DNA of 64,000 bases from CAWIMX01 sp963792785 (GCA_963792785.1 CAWBXO010000001.1:1302001-1366000); one strand, 5' to 3'; positions 30,585 to 39,718 are shown, counted from the first letter of the stretch. The notes: generated by a model from the sequence alone, not told the origin. Made by a program: numbers and translations.

Positions 30585-30838
30585 CGGAGGACCGTCCGCT
30601 GGCGCGGCGGGCCGTCGGTCGTCGGCCCGGAAAAACCGCGCGCCGTTCGGTACCCTGACGCTCCGCGGCGGTCCTGCCAGCTCGCGACATCGCTCAGACC
30701 AACTGGTACCGTTTCGGGTCGTTGTCGCGGCCGGGATGGCATACCGGCAGACCGCCGCGACGGACTCACTCCGCGCGATTTTTCGTGAATCGTGCCGGGC
30801 CGACTTCACGGCCCGCCGCGCCAGCGGACGGTCCTCCG
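30585..30838. mobile_element. MITE-like element with perfect 31-bp terminal inverted repeats
   Basis: Positions 30585-30615 and 30808-30838 are exact reverse complements over all 31 bases. Inside, 30622-30630 and 30795-30803 match inverted over 9 bases, followed by A5/T5-plus-CGCGCG stretches and a further inverted pair CGGTACC/GGTACCG (30548-type word at 30648-30654 and 30705-30711). No protein is encoded in the 254 bp, and I see no clear target duplication. This element and the PadR promoter after it account for the 366-bp gap between the CoA transferase and the PadR gene. No related transposase is in the window. Confidence 0.75.
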
Positions 30839-30871
30839 GATTGTGGTACGGTCTCCAGACTGCCATTCTCC

Positions 30872-30900
30872 TTGACGGCCTAGGAGAGTGACGATAGGCT
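30872..30900 (+). promoter_or_regulatory. Candidate promoter of PadR/permease operon
   Basis: TTGACG (30872-30877), a 17-nt spacer and TAGGCT (30895-30900) form a promoter like the one before the other PadR gene. ATAG-N5-CTAT around 30895-30906 straddles the -10 and start region and could be an operator, but it is short. Confidence 0.5.
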
Positions 30901-30923
30901 CTCTATGTCGTCCAAGGAGAGAG

Positions 30924-31265
30924 ATGCACACCACGACCGAACTGCTGCAGGGCACCCTCGATCTTCTGATCCTCAAGGCTGTCTCGCTCGGGCCGCTGCA
31001 TGGCTACGGCGTGCTCCTCCGCATTCAGCAGATCTCACGCGACAAGCTGCAGATCCAGCAGGGCTCGCTCTACCCTGCGCTCTATCGCCTCGAACATCAG
31101 GGGCTCATCGATTCGGAATGGGGCGAGTCGGAGAACAACCGACGAGCGAAGTACTACCGCTTGACGCCCGGCGGCCGGAAGCGGCTGAGGGAGGAGACGG
31201 CCTACTGGGAGCGCGTCTCCGCCGCGATCGGCCTCGTGCTCGCCGCCGGCCCGGAGGACCTATGA
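30924..31265 (+). CDS. PadR family transcriptional regulator
   Basis: 113 residues from the ATG at 30924, preceded by AAGGAGAG. GTLDLLILKAVSLGPLHGYGVLLRIQQIS, QQGSLYPALYRLEHQGLI and SENNRRAKYYRLTPGGRKRL are the PadR winged-helix marks; it is a paralogue of the regulator at 1544-1882. Its stop overlaps the permease start (ATGA), so the two are translationally coupled, and autorepression of the pair is the usual arrangement. Confidence 0.94.
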   Translation: MHTTTELLQGTLDLLILKAVSLGPLHGYGVLLRIQQISRDKLQIQQGSLYPALYRLEHQGLIDSEWGESENNRRAKYYRLTPGGRKRLREETAYWERVSAAIGLVLAAGPEDL

Positions 31266-33949
31266 GCATGGGCTCGAGGATGCGCTCGTTCGTTTGGGCA
31301 CTTCTCCAGCACCGCCGCCTCGAGGACGACATGGCGGCGGAGATGCGCCACCACCTCGAGTTGCGCGCCGCTGCGCTTCGATCTGAAGGCCTGACGCGCA
31401 CCGAGGCGATGCGGCGGGCACGTCTCGAATTTGGTGATCCCCTTCGCTGGCGCGAGCAGGGACGCGAGGCCCGCGGCCTCGGCTGGATCCAGGGTCTCGG
31501 CACCGACGTCCGCGTCGCCCTCCGCTCGTTCCGCCGAAGCCCCGGGTTCGCCGCCGCGAGCATCCTGACGCTCGCCATCGGCATTGGCGGGACGACGGCG
31601 ATCTTCAGCCTGGTGAACGACGTCCTGCTTCGTCCGCTACCATATCCGGATCCCGATCGGCTGGTGCGGATCTGGGAATCGCATCCGTCCGACGGCCGTA
31701 CACACGCCCCGGCTTCCCCTGGCACGTTCGTCGACTGGCGCGCGCGCTCGTCTCGATTCGACGCGCTCGGTCTCTTCGACACCGAGAACTACGTCGTCTC
31801 GACGCCGGCCGGATCGCTGCAGGCACAGTATTCGCTCGTCACGCCGGACCTCTTCGACGTCCTCGGCGTATCGCCACAGATGGGCCGGACGATCGGCGAT
31901 CCGAGCGCTCGCGAGATCCTGATCAGCCACGCGTTCTGGATGCGCGCCTTCGGCGGCGAGCGGAACGTGCTCGGGCGAACCGTGCGCGTCGAAGCCCGAT
32001 CCACCGAAACGATCGTCGGCGTGATGCCGCCCGGATTCGGGTTCCCGTCGGCCACCGACATCTGGACTCTCGAAGACGTGAGCCGCGTCGGCCTCACTCG
32101 GCGCGGTTCCCGCTTCTACGGGATCGTCGGCCGGATGAAGCCGGGCGTCACGCCGGAGATCGCACGGGCCGACCTGGCGGCGGTCTCCAGGCAGCTTGCC
32201 GTCGAGTACCCCTCCACGAACGACGGCTGGAGCGTGACGCTCGAGCCGCTGGCCGATTCGATGATCGGATCGGCGCGCCTGTCGCTCGTCGCGCTCCTCG
32301 GCGCCGTGGCGCTCGTCCTGCTCATCGGCTGCGCCAACATCGTGAACCTGATGCTTGCGCGCACCACGGAGCGTCGGCGCGAGCTGGCGATCCGCGCGGC
32401 GCTCGGCGCGGGCCGCGGCCGGCTGGTGCGGCAGCTTCTGATCGAGGCCTTCGTGCTGTCGGGTGCCGGCGCGATTGCCGGCGCGCTCACGGCCGCGGCG
32501 GCCCTTCCCGTTCTGTCCCGGTTCTCGCGGCAAGGGCTGCCACGCCCAGTCGTTCCGGCGCTCAGCCTGACCGCGCTCGCCGTATGCGCGAGCCTGTCGG
32601 TGCTGGTGACGCTCGCAGTCGGCGCGCTGCCCGCCATCAGCGCCGCCGGGGCCGGTCCGCAGGGCGCGATCGAAACCGGCCCCGATCGCGCGACGGCCCG
32701 CTCGACGCACGCCGTGTGGCATCCGATCCTAATCGCGGCCGAGATCGCGCTCTCGTTCGCGCTGGCCTCGGGCGCCGTCCTGCTCGTCCAGACGTTTGTG
32801 CATCTCCGCCAGGTCGATCTCGGCTTCGATCCCACGCACGTGATTACCTTCGACCTGCGCATGCCGCTCGGCCGCTTCGACGAACCGTCGGGCCGGGCGA
32901 CGCTGCGCAGTTGGTATCAGATGGCGAACTCCGGCCGCGAAATGGTGGAGCGCGTCGCGGCGCTGCCCGGTGTGGAATCTGCGGCCAGCTCGAACGACGT
33001 GCCGCTAGCGGGCCGCCTCCTGCGAACGGACCTGACGCCCCGACCCGGGCCGGCGGCCGGGGACGGCGAAAAGCGATCCGTCCTGTTTCTTCGAGTGAGC
33101 CCCGCGTACTTTCGCACGATCGGCACCCGAATCCTCGCCGGCCGCGACTTTGTGGAAGCGGACGCCGCCTCCGAGCCCCAGCTCACGAGTCCCCAAGCGC
33201 AGGGTCGCGACGGCGCCGCGATTGTGAACGAGACGGCCGCGCGCCTGCTCTGGCCTGACGAGCGCCCGCTCGAACAGTTCCTGTCCACGAGCTTCGATCG
33301 CCGAACCACGCCGCGTCGTCGCGTCGTCGGTGTGGTAGCCGATACGCGGCGGGAGAGCCCCGGAACGCCCCCTGAACCCGAGGTCTACATCCCATACGCT
33401 GAGGACCCCGCCTTCGCGATGACGCTTCTGGTCCGCACGACGCTGCCGCCCGACCGCATCGTCCCGTCGATTCTGACGACGCTTGCCGATTTGGATCCCG
33501 CGCTCAGCACGGCGGCTGCGGTCCGTCTCGAGGACGTCGTAGCAGCGTCGATCGCGCTCCCGCGGCTGAGCGCGCAGATCACCGGGCTGTTCGCGCTCGT
33601 GGCGCTGCTCCTGTCCGCGGTCGGCGTGTACGGCGTTTTGGCATACGCCGTGGTGTGCCGGCGGCGCGAGGTGGGCATTCGTTTGGCGCTGGGCGCGACG
33701 GCGCAGCACATCGGGACACTCTTTCTCACCAGCGTCGGCCGGGCCGTTGTCGCTGGGCTCGTTCTCGGCGGCGTGCTCACATACGTCGGGACGCACAGCC
33801 TGTCGAGCCTGCTCTTCGGTGTGGGTCCGACCGATCCGATGAGCTTCGTCGTCGGCGCGGCCGTGCTGGCCGCCGCCTCGCTCGCCGCCAGCTACGTCCC
33901 CCTCCGCCGTGCGCTCGCCGTAGATCCCGCGGTCACATTGCGCGAGTAG
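31262..33949 (+). CDS. ADOP-type ABC transporter permease, full length
   Basis: 895 residues. An N-terminal charged domain (1-80) leads into DVRVALRSFRRSPGFAAASILTLAIGIGGTTAIFSLVNDVLLRPLPYPDPDRLV, the ADOP signature. Two repeats follow, each a MacB-type periplasmic domain plus an FtsX block (RRRELAIRAALGAGRGRLVRQLLIEAFVLS near residue 370; RRREVGIRLALGATAQHIGTLFL near 800), giving about eight membrane helices. No ATPase is encoded with it, as usual for this family. Role unknown; MacB relatives export peptides or act as mechanotransmitters. Confidence 0.93.
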   Translation: MSMGSRMRSFVWALLQHRRLEDDMAAEMRHHLELRAAALRSEGLTRTEAMRRARLEFGDPLRWREQGREARGLGWIQGLGTDVRVALRSFRRSPGFAAASILTLAIGIGGTTAIFSLVNDVLLRPLPYPDPDRLVRIWESHPSDGRTHAPASPGTFVDWRARSSRFDALGLFDTENYVVSTPAGSLQAQYSLVTPDLFDVLGVSPQMGRTIGDPSAREILISHAFWMRAFGGERNVLGRTVRVEARSTETIVGVMPPGFGFPSATDIWTLEDVSRVGLTRRGSRFYGIVGRMKPGVTPEIARADLAAVSRQLAVEYPSTNDGWSVTLEPLADSMIGSARLSLVALLGAVALVLLIGCANIVNLMLARTTERRRELAIRAALGAGRGRLVRQLLIEAFVLSGAGAIAGALTAAAALPVLSRFSRQGLPRPVVPALSLTALAVCASLSVLVTLAVGALPAISAAGAGPQGAIETGPDRATARSTHAVWHPILIAAEIALSFALASGAVLLVQTFVHLRQVDLGFDPTHVITFDLRMPLGRFDEPSGRATLRSWYQMANSGREMVERVAALPGVESAASSNDVPLAGRLLRTDLTPRPGPAAGDGEKRSVLFLRVSPAYFRTIGTRILAGRDFVEADAASEPQLTSPQAQGRDGAAIVNETAARLLWPDERPLEQFLSTSFDRRTTPRRRVVGVVADTRRESPGTPPEPEVYIPYAEDPAFAMTLLVRTTLPPDRIVPSILTTLADLDPALSTAAAVRLEDVVAASIALPRLSAQITGLFALVALLLSAVGVYGVLAYAVVCRRREVGIRLALGATAQHIGTLFLTSVGRAVVAGLVLGGVLTYVGTHSLSSLLFGVGPTDPMSFVVGAAVLAAASLAASYVPLRRALAVDPAVTLRE

Positions 33950-33957
33950 CCTCGCGA

Positions 33958-34056
33958 AGTACTCAGCACCCTTCTGCAAAGCGCCCGGCACCTCCGGCGG
34001 AGCGCCCAGCACCTCCGGCGAAGCACCCAAGCACCCCAGCACCTCAGCACCCTCTA
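33958..34056. repeat. Degenerate AGCACC/GGCACCTCC word array
   Basis: About ten copies of a 7-11 bp word based on AGCACC follow the permease stop and run up to the amidase start. The same word makes the array at 4221-4260. Confidence 0.7.
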
Positions 34057-34063
34057 TAATGTA

Positions 34064-35593
34064 TTGAGCACCTTGCTTTTCCGCTTCCGCTCCACCACAG
34101 TCCGCTCGCTTCTGGCCTTCGCGGCCCTGGCGGCCGCCGTCGCCGTCGTGTGGCCAGCGGCGCGTGTCAGCGGCCAGGGCGCCGCGCTCACGGTGCTCTC
34201 GCGCGAGGGCCGGCGCACGCTGGCGATCGTGCGCAGCGGCAACGACGACATGCTCGCGCTGGACGATGTGGCGTCGATGTTCCGGCTGACGGTGCGCGAG
34301 GAAGTGGGCGCCGTCACGGTGTCGTACCAGGGCCGCACGGTGATCCTCACGCCGGGCCAGCCGCTCGCCTCGGTCGCGGGCAACCTCCTCTCGCTCTCGG
34401 CGCCGCTCACGCGCGCGAACAACCGCTGGTTCGTTCCGCTCGACTTCGTGAGCCGGGCGCTCGCGCCGATCTACGACACGCCGCTCGACCTGCACCGCCC
34501 CGCGCGCCTGCTCGTCCTGGGCGACCTGCGCGTGCCGACCGTGACGATTCGCTACGAGCCCGACGCGAGCGGCGGCGCGCGCGTGACCTTCGACGCCACG
34601 CCCCGCACGGCGGCCACCGTCGTCCAGGGCGAAGGCCGGCTGCTCGTCCGCTACGAGGCCGACGCGCTCGACGCGGCGATCCCCGCCGTCGACCGGCCGG
34701 GCGTCGTGCAGCGGTTCGGCCTCGCGGACGCCGTGACGATCGCCGTCGACACGGGCCCGAACGTCGCCGGCTTTCGCTCGACGACGCAGAGCGTGGGCGC
34801 CGCCGGCCGGCTCATCCTCGACGTCGTGGCCGCGCGCGCGCCCGAGGCGCCCGCGTCCGCCGTGCCGGCGCCTGTGCCGACGATGCCCGCGCCGGCGCCG
34901 AACTTCCGCGGCCCCGACACGCCGATCCGGACCGTGGTGATCGATCCGGGCCACGGCGGCGACGACCGCGGCACGGTCGGCGCGAACGGCTCGACGGAAA
35001 AAGCGATCACGCTCGATGTGGCGCGGCGGCTGAAGCAGATCCTCGAGAGCCGGCTCGGCATGCGCGTGTTGCTCACGCGTGAGGACGACCGCGCGATCCC
35101 GCTCGATCAGCGCACGGCCGTGGCGAACAACAACAAGGCCGACCTGTTCATCAGCCTGCACGCGAACGCGTCGTTCCGCCGGTCCACCGCCGGCGCCGCG
35201 ATCATGGTGGCGGCCTTCGACGGCGACGAGGCGAAAGGCGCGTCGATCGAGGGCGGCGAGCTGCCGGCGTTCGGCGGCGGCACGCGCAGTCTCGACTTCG
35301 TGCTCTGGGACCTCGCGCAGACCCGCCACGTGGGTCAGTCGGCGGCCTTCGCGGCCGTGCTGCAGCAGCAGTTCGTGAACCGCGTCCCGCTGAGCGATCG
35401 GCCGGTGCAGCGCGCGTCGCTGCGCGTGCTCGAGTCGGCGAACATGCCGGCGGTGATCATCGAGATGGGCTATCTCTCCAACCCGGACGATGCGGCGCGG
35501 CTGGCGAACGCGGACGCGCAGGGCACGATCGCGCAGGCGACCTTCGAGGCCGTGCAGCGGTTCCGCGATCTGCTCTCGGGAGGCCGCGAGTGA
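34064..35593 (+). CDS. N-acetylmuramoyl-L-alanine amidase
   Basis: 509 residues with an N-terminal signal/anchor (TVRSLLAFAALAAAVAVVWP). The first half (about 35-260) resembles copper-amine-oxidase-N/AMIN-type beta domains used for wall targeting. The second is an Amidase_3 domain: TVVIDPGHGGDDRGTVGANG with the zinc His, STEKAITLDVARRLKQIL, LISLHANAS-type FISLHANASFRR and VIIEMGYLSNPDDAARL with the catalytic Glu. It cleaves the stem peptide from peptidoglycan. The start is a TTG at 34064; no ATG is available, so the exact start is uncertain. It overlaps the next gene by 4 bp. Confidence 0.92.
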   Translation: MSTLLFRFRSTTVRSLLAFAALAAAVAVVWPAARVSGQGAALTVLSREGRRTLAIVRSGNDDMLALDDVASMFRLTVREEVGAVTVSYQGRTVILTPGQPLASVAGNLLSLSAPLTRANNRWFVPLDFVSRALAPIYDTPLDLHRPARLLVLGDLRVPTVTIRYEPDASGGARVTFDATPRTAATVVQGEGRLLVRYEADALDAAIPAVDRPGVVQRFGLADAVTIAVDTGPNVAGFRSTTQSVGAAGRLILDVVAARAPEAPASAVPAPVPTMPAPAPNFRGPDTPIRTVVIDPGHGGDDRGTVGANGSTEKAITLDVARRLKQILESRLGMRVLLTREDDRAIPLDQRTAVANNNKADLFISLHANASFRRSTAGAAIMVAAFDGDEAKGASIEGGELPAFGGGTRSLDFVLWDLAQTRHVGQSAAFAAVLQQQFVNRVPLSDRPVQRASLRVLESANMPAVIIEMGYLSNPDDAARLANADAQGTIAQATFEAVQRFRDLLSGGRE

Positions 35594-36213
35594 GCGCGAA
35601 GGCCGTGTCGAAGACGGCGAAGGGCTCGCCGGCCGGGTGGGTCGCGATCGTTCTGCTGTTCGCCGCCGGCGCCGTCGGCGTGTGGGCGCTGCTGCGGTAC
35701 TTCCCCGCCGGGCCCGCCGACCCGGCGTCCACGGACGCCGCGGCGGCGGCCGCGCCCGCCTCGCCCGGCGCCGCGCCCGTCGTCGCCGCGGGCAGAAAGA
35801 TCAAGGCTCGCCTCTTCTACGTCGGCGACCAGGGCACGCGGCTCGTGGGGATCGACCGCGAGGTGCCGTTCGCCGACACCACCGAGGGCCAGGCGCGCGC
35901 GATCGCCGTCGCGCAGGTGGCGCCGGTGTCCGACCAGCTCTCGCCGATTCCCGCGGGCACCACCGTGCGGGCGGTCTACGTGACGCAGGCGGGCGAGGCC
36001 TACGTGGACCTGTCGCGCCAGGTGACGGACGCGCACCCGGGCGGGTCCACCAACGAGCTCCTCACCGTGTACGCCCTCGTAAACGCGCTCACGGCGAACC
36101 TGCCGGCGGTCAAGAGCGTCCAGATCCTCGTCGACGGCCGCGAGGTGGACACCCTCGCGGGCCATGTGGACCTGCGGCGGCCGCTCGCGCAAAACCTCAA
36201 CTGGGTCCAGTAG
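35590..36213 (+). CDS. GerMN domain-containing protein
   Basis: 207 residues with one N-terminal membrane helix (GWVAIVLLFAAGAVGVWALL) and an Ala/Pro linker. The GerMN fold follows: IKARLFYVGDQGTRLVGIDREV, PAGTTVRAVYVTQAGEAYVDLSRQVTDAHPGGSTNELLTVYALVNALTANLPAVKSVQILVDG. The fold is linked to spore germination proteins but is common in non-sporeformers as an envelope protein. Start GTGA overlap with the amidase gene points to a shared cell-wall function. Confidence 0.9.
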   Translation: MSAKAVSKTAKGSPAGWVAIVLLFAAGAVGVWALLRYFPAGPADPASTDAAAAAAPASPGAAPVVAAGRKIKARLFYVGDQGTRLVGIDREVPFADTTEGQARAIAVAQVAPVSDQLSPIPAGTTVRAVYVTQAGEAYVDLSRQVTDAHPGGSTNELLTVYALVNALTANLPAVKSVQILVDGREVDTLAGHVDLRRPLAQNLNWVQ

Positions 36214-36226
36214 ACTCTTAGGAGAC

Positions 36227-36964
36227 ATGCGATCTGACAACCGGCCGGCACACCAGCTTCGCGAGACGAAGCTCACCCCCGACTACCTGATTCATCCCGA
36301 GGGCTCCGTCTTCATCGAGGCCGGCCGCACCAAGGTGATCTGCACGGCGAGCGTGGAAGAGCGCGTGCCGCCGTTTCTCCGGAATACCGGCAAGGGCTGG
36401 GTGACGGCCGAATACGGCATGCTGCCGCGCGCCACCAGCACGCGCACGACGCGCGAGGCGTCCTCCGGCAAAGTCGGCGGGCGCACGCAGGAGATCCAGC
36501 GCCTCATCGGCCGGTCGCTCCGCGCCGTCACCAACCTCCCGGCGCTCGGCGAGCGCACGGTGTGGATCGACTGCGACGTGGTGCAGGCCGACGGCGGCAC
36601 GCGCACGGCGTCGATCACCGGCGCCTTCGTCGCGCTCGCGCTCGCGCTCGAGAAGCTGCGCGCGAAGGACACCCTCCGCGGCATCCCGCTCACCGACTAC
36701 GTGGCCGCGATCAGCGTCGGCATCGTGGACGGCGAGCCGCTCCTCGATCTCGCGTACGACGATGACTACCGCGCCGAAGTGGACATGAACATCGTCAAGA
36801 CCGGCGACGGGCGCTACATCGAGGTGCAGGGCACGGCCGAGGCCGAGCCGTTCGGGCGCGATTCGCTGAACGCGCTGCTCGACCTCGCGGACAAGGGAAT
36901 CGCGGAGCTGATCGAGAAGCAGCGCGCGATCGTCGGCCATCTGGTGAAAGATGCCAGGAAGTAG
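36227..36964 (+). CDS. rph: Ribonuclease PH
   Basis: 245 residues, the normal length. RPAHQLRETKLTPDYLIHPEGSVFIEAGRTKVICTASVEE opens the RNase PH fold, with AEYGMLPRATSTRTTREA, GRTQEIQRLIGRSLRAV and DCDVVQADGGTRTASITGAFVAL following. It trims tRNA 3' ends by phosphorolysis. Preceded by GGAGA 1-5 nt before the ATG, and placed 13 bp after the GerMN gene. The rdgB gene, a common neighbour of rph, is two genes on but in the opposite orientation. Confidence 0.97.
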   Translation: MRSDNRPAHQLRETKLTPDYLIHPEGSVFIEAGRTKVICTASVEERVPPFLRNTGKGWVTAEYGMLPRATSTRTTREASSGKVGGRTQEIQRLIGRSLRAVTNLPALGERTVWIDCDVVQADGGTRTASITGAFVALALALEKLRAKDTLRGIPLTDYVAAISVGIVDGEPLLDLAYDDDYRAEVDMNIVKTGDGRYIEVQGTAEAEPFGRDSLNALLDLADKGIAELIEKQRAIVGHLVKDARK

Positions 36965-36965
36965 T

Positions 36966-36984
36966 GCGGACCCTTCCGGTCCGC
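36966..36984. repeat. Palindrome GCGGACC-CTTCC-GGTCCGC
   Basis: A member of the dispersed hairpin family, starting 1 bp after the rph stop, with a 5-nt loop. It ends 9 bp before the ogt ATG. Confidence 0.8.
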
Positions 36985-36993
36985 GGGAGTGAA

Positions 36994-37527
36994 ATGACCC
37001 TTACACGAACCACGATCGAAACCCCCATCGGCACGATGCTGGCCCTCGCCTCCGAGGACGGCCTCGTGGCGCTCGAGTTCGACGCGGAAAAGCGGCACCT
37101 GCGGCTGCACCATCGCCTGATGAAGTTTCTGCCGGGGCACGCGATCGCGGACGGCGGATCGCCCGTGTTCGACCAGACGCGCGATTGGCTCGCGCGCTAC
37201 TTCGCCGGCGAGAGCGCGGACATCGATGGCCTGGAGCTCGACCAGCACGGCGACGCGTTCGAACGGAAGGTGTGGGAAGCGCTCGTCGAGATTCCCCCCG
37301 GCGAGACGGAGAGCTATGGCGCGATTGCCGAGAAGATCGGATCGCCCGGCGGGGCCCGCGCGGTCGGCCTGGCGAACGGCGCCAATCCGATTGCGATCAT
37401 CGTCCCCTGCCACCGCGTGATCGGCGCCGACGGCTCGCTGACCGGCTACGGCGGCGGCCTGGAGCGCAAGAAATGGCTCCTGAACCACGAAGCCCGCTGG
37501 CGCGTCGACCTGCTGCAGGAACTGTGA
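36994..37527 (+). CDS. ogt: Methylated-DNA-protein-cysteine S-methyltransferase
   Basis: 177 residues from the ATG at 36994. The acceptor Cys139 lies in IIVPCHRVIGADGSLTGYGGG, after the helix-turn-helix FERKVWEALVEIPPGETESYGAIAEKIG. It transfers alkyl groups from O6-alkylguanine to itself in one suicidal step. No Ada regulatory domain is present. Confidence 0.96.
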   Translation: MTLTRTTIETPIGTMLALASEDGLVALEFDAEKRHLRLHHRLMKFLPGHAIADGGSPVFDQTRDWLARYFAGESADIDGLELDQHGDAFERKVWEALVEIPPGETESYGAIAEKIGSPGGARAVGLANGANPIAIIVPCHRVIGADGSLTGYGGGLERKKWLLNHEARWRVDLLQEL

Positions 37528-37535
37528 AGCCGTAG

Positions 37536-37555
37536 GGCGGACCTGCAGGTCCGCC
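37536..37555. repeat. Palindrome GGCGGACC-TGCA-GGTCCGCC
   Basis: A perfect 20-bp palindrome fills the gap between the convergent ogt and rdgB stops, touching the rdgB stop codon. It could act as a bidirectional terminator. Confidence 0.8.
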
Positions 37556-38146
37556 TTAGCGTTGGTCTTCGAAGTACGCCCTCAGCGCGCGGAAGGCCTG
37601 GCCGCGGTGGCTCACCTGGCTCTTGCGGTCGGCGGCCTCGGCGAGCGTGGTGCCGAACGGGGGGTAGTAGAAGATCGGGTCGTAGCCGAAGCCGCCGGCG
37701 CCTTTCGGCGCAGGCGCGATGCGGCCCTCGACGACGCCGCGAGCTTCGAAGAGGAGCGTGCCCGGCTCCGCCAGCGCGAGCGAGCAGACGAAGCGGGCTG
37801 AGCTGGTCGGCGCGCCGCGATCCTTCAGCGCCGCGTAGATCACCGCGAACTTCTCGGGATACGTCGTGTCCTCGCCGCCGTAGCGCGCCGAGAGCACGCC
37901 GGGCGCGCCGTCGAGCGCGTCGATCTCCAGGCCGGAGTCCTCGGCCACGGCCAGTTCGCCCGTCAGCTCCGAGTAGTACAGCGCCTTCAGCTGCGCGTTC
38001 TCGGCGAATGTGCGCCCGGTTTCCTCGGGCGCCGTTATTTCCGGATAGTCGTCGAGCGTCTTCAACTCCACGGGCGCGCCCTGGAGAATCGGACGAATCT
38101 CCCGGATTTTGTCTTTATTTGTCGTGGCAACGACGAGCTTCCGCAC
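37556..38146 (-). CDS. rdgB: Non-canonical purine NTP pyrophosphatase (RdgB/HAM1)
   Basis: 196 residues. KLVVATTNKDKIREIRPIL, TFAENAQLKALYYSELTGELAVAEDSGLEIDALDGAPGVLSARYGGE, KGAGGFGYDPIFYYPPFGTTLAE and KSQVSHRGQAFRAL are the full ITPase set. It hydrolyses ITP and XTP to monophosphates to keep them out of nucleic acids. Confidence 0.97.
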   Translation of the reverse strand: MRKLVVATTNKDKIREIRPILQGAPVELKTLDDYPEITAPEETGRTFAENAQLKALYYSELTGELAVAEDSGLEIDALDGAPGVLSARYGGEDTTYPEKFAVIYAALKDRGAPTSSARFVCSLALAEPGTLLFEARGVVEGRIAPAPKGAGGFGYDPIFYYPPFGTTLAEAADRKSQVSHRGQAFRALRAYFEDQR

Positions 38147-38161
38147 GCACGAATTGTAACG

Positions 38162-39718
38162 TCAGGCGCGCTTCGCTCCAGGCCGGCCGGATTCGACGAT
38201 GAACGACGCGCGATTGACGATGGGCGCGTCGGGCCTGCTCACGTACTCGAGCGTCCGGTAGTGCGCTCGCATCTCCTTCGCCGTGATTTCGCACGACACG
38301 TACCCGCGCTGGCCGTTGTAGAACTTCACGAAGGGATTCGCCGCGACCACCGCTTCCATCCGCGGCGTGATGTCGGCGCCGTCGCCGTTCGACGTGATTG
38401 ACGTCCCGACGAATTCCGTCGCGACGACGGGCGATTTCGGGTCGAAGAAATCGACCTTGAGGTCGTTCACCCAGTTCGAGTGGATGTCGCCGGTGAGGAC
38501 CACCGGGTTCGCCGCGCGGCTCTCGCCGAGGTACTTCATCAGCCGCGTCCGCGCCGCGTCGTAGCCGCCCCACTGGTCCATCGAGAACGACTGTCCGGGA
38601 CCCGGGTCGCGATCGGCGGGCGCCATCATCACCTGGTTCGGGATCACGTTCCACGCCGCGCGGCTCGTCGTCATCCCCTCGAAGAGCCAGCCTTCCTGCG
38701 TGCTGCCCATCATCGTGCCCATCGCCGAGTAGACCTCGGGGCATGGTGCTTTGGTCCCGTCGCCGCAGGGCTGGTTGGTGCGGTACTGCCGCGTGTCGAG
38801 GACGAAGAACTGCGCGAGGCCGCCGTAGTTCAGCGCGCGAAACAACTGGATGTCGGGCCCCTTCGGCATCTGCGCGCGCCGGAACGGCATGTGCTCGTAG
38901 TAGGCCTGGTAGGCCGCCGCCCGCCTCGTCCGGAACCAGCTCACATCGTCGTCGTGCTCGGACGTCAGGTTCGCGTAGTTGTTGTCGACCTCGTGGTCGT
39001 CGGGCGTGATGATCCACGGGCACAGCGCGTGCGCGGCCTGCAGGTGCGGGTCCATCTTGTACTGGGCGTACCGCGTGCGGTAATTGTCGAGCGTGACGAT
39101 CTCGTCGCCCGCGTGCTTGCGGACGCGGCCGTCCTGGCCGGCGTATTCGTAGATGTAGTCGCCGAGGTGGAAGACGAGATCCAGATCTTCTTCGGCCATG
39201 TGCTGATAGGCCGTGTAGTACCCGTTCTCGTAGTGCTGGCACGACGCGAACGCGAACCGCAGCCGGTCCGCCATCGCGCCATCGGCCGGCATCGTCCGGG
39301 TGCGACCTACCGGGCTCACCGCGTCCCCCGCGGTGAAGCGGTACCAGTACCAGCGGTCTGCGTCGAGGCCGTCGACCTCGGCGTGCACGGTGTGCGCGAA
39401 CTCCGGCACGGCGATCTCCGTGCCGCGCTTCACGACGCGCCGCATCTGGTCGTCGGCCGCGATCTCCCACGACACCTCGACCGTCTCCTCGGGCATGCCG
39501 CCGCCCGTCAGGGGCGCGGGCGCGAGGCGGGTCCAGAGGACGAGTGAGGTGGCGTCGGGGTCGCCGGATGCGACGCCGAGGGTGAATGGTGAAGAGGAAA
39601 ACCGCGGGCGGCGTTGCAGGGGCCGGCCCGGCCATGCGGCCAGCGCCGCCCCGAACGGTGCGAGCGCCAGGCCTCCCAGAAAATATCGTCGGCTCAGTGC
39701 GTCGCGTCCCACGGTCAC
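38162..39718 (-). CDS. phoD: PhoD-type alkaline phosphatase, Tat-exported
   Basis: 518 residues from a GTG preceded by GAGGAGG. The Tat signal is LSRRYFLGGLALAPFGAALA. The PhoD core follows: FTLGVASGDPDATSLVLWTRLAP, FASCQHYENGYYTAYQHMAEEDLDLVFHLGDYIYEYAG, WIITPDDHEVDNNYANL, FFVLDTRQYRTNQPCGD and VVLTGDIHSNWVNDLK. These supply the metal ligands of the Fe/Ca phosphodiesterase-phosphomonoesterase. It should release phosphate from organic esters in the periplasm. A close paralogue follows upstream at 39803-41366. Confidence 0.94.
   Translation of the reverse strand: MTVGRDALSRRYFLGGLALAPFGAALAAWPGRPLQRRPRFSSSPFTLGVASGDPDATSLVLWTRLAPAPLTGGGMPEETVEVSWEIAADDQMRRVVKRGTEIAVPEFAHTVHAEVDGLDADRWYWYRFTAGDAVSPVGRTRTMPADGAMADRLRFAFASCQHYENGYYTAYQHMAEEDLDLVFHLGDYIYEYAGQDGRVRKHAGDEIVTLDNYRTRYAQYKMDPHLQAAHALCPWIITPDDHEVDNNYANLTSEHDDDVSWFRTRRAAAYQAYYEHMPFRRAQMPKGPDIQLFRALNYGGLAQFFVLDTRQYRTNQPCGDGTKAPCPEVYSAMGTMMGSTQEGWLFEGMTTSRAAWNVIPNQVMMAPADRDPGPGQSFSMDQWGGYDAARTRLMKYLGESRAANPVVLTGDIHSNWVNDLKVDFFDPKSPVVATEFVGTSITSNGDGADITPRMEAVVAANPFVKFYNGQRGYVSCEITAKEMRAHYRTLEYVSRPDAPIVNRASFIVESGRPGAKRA

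Noticed and set aside
30948..33949. Plus-strand open frame starting at 30905 as the permease start
   Set aside because: That longer start overlaps the whole PadR gene in another frame. The ATG at 31262, coupled to the PadR stop, gives the normal ADOP N-terminus.
34055..34060. TATAAT as the -10 box of the amidase gene
   Set aside because: It lies only a few bases before the start codon and no -35 box is 16-18 nt upstream; it is within the AGCACC word array.
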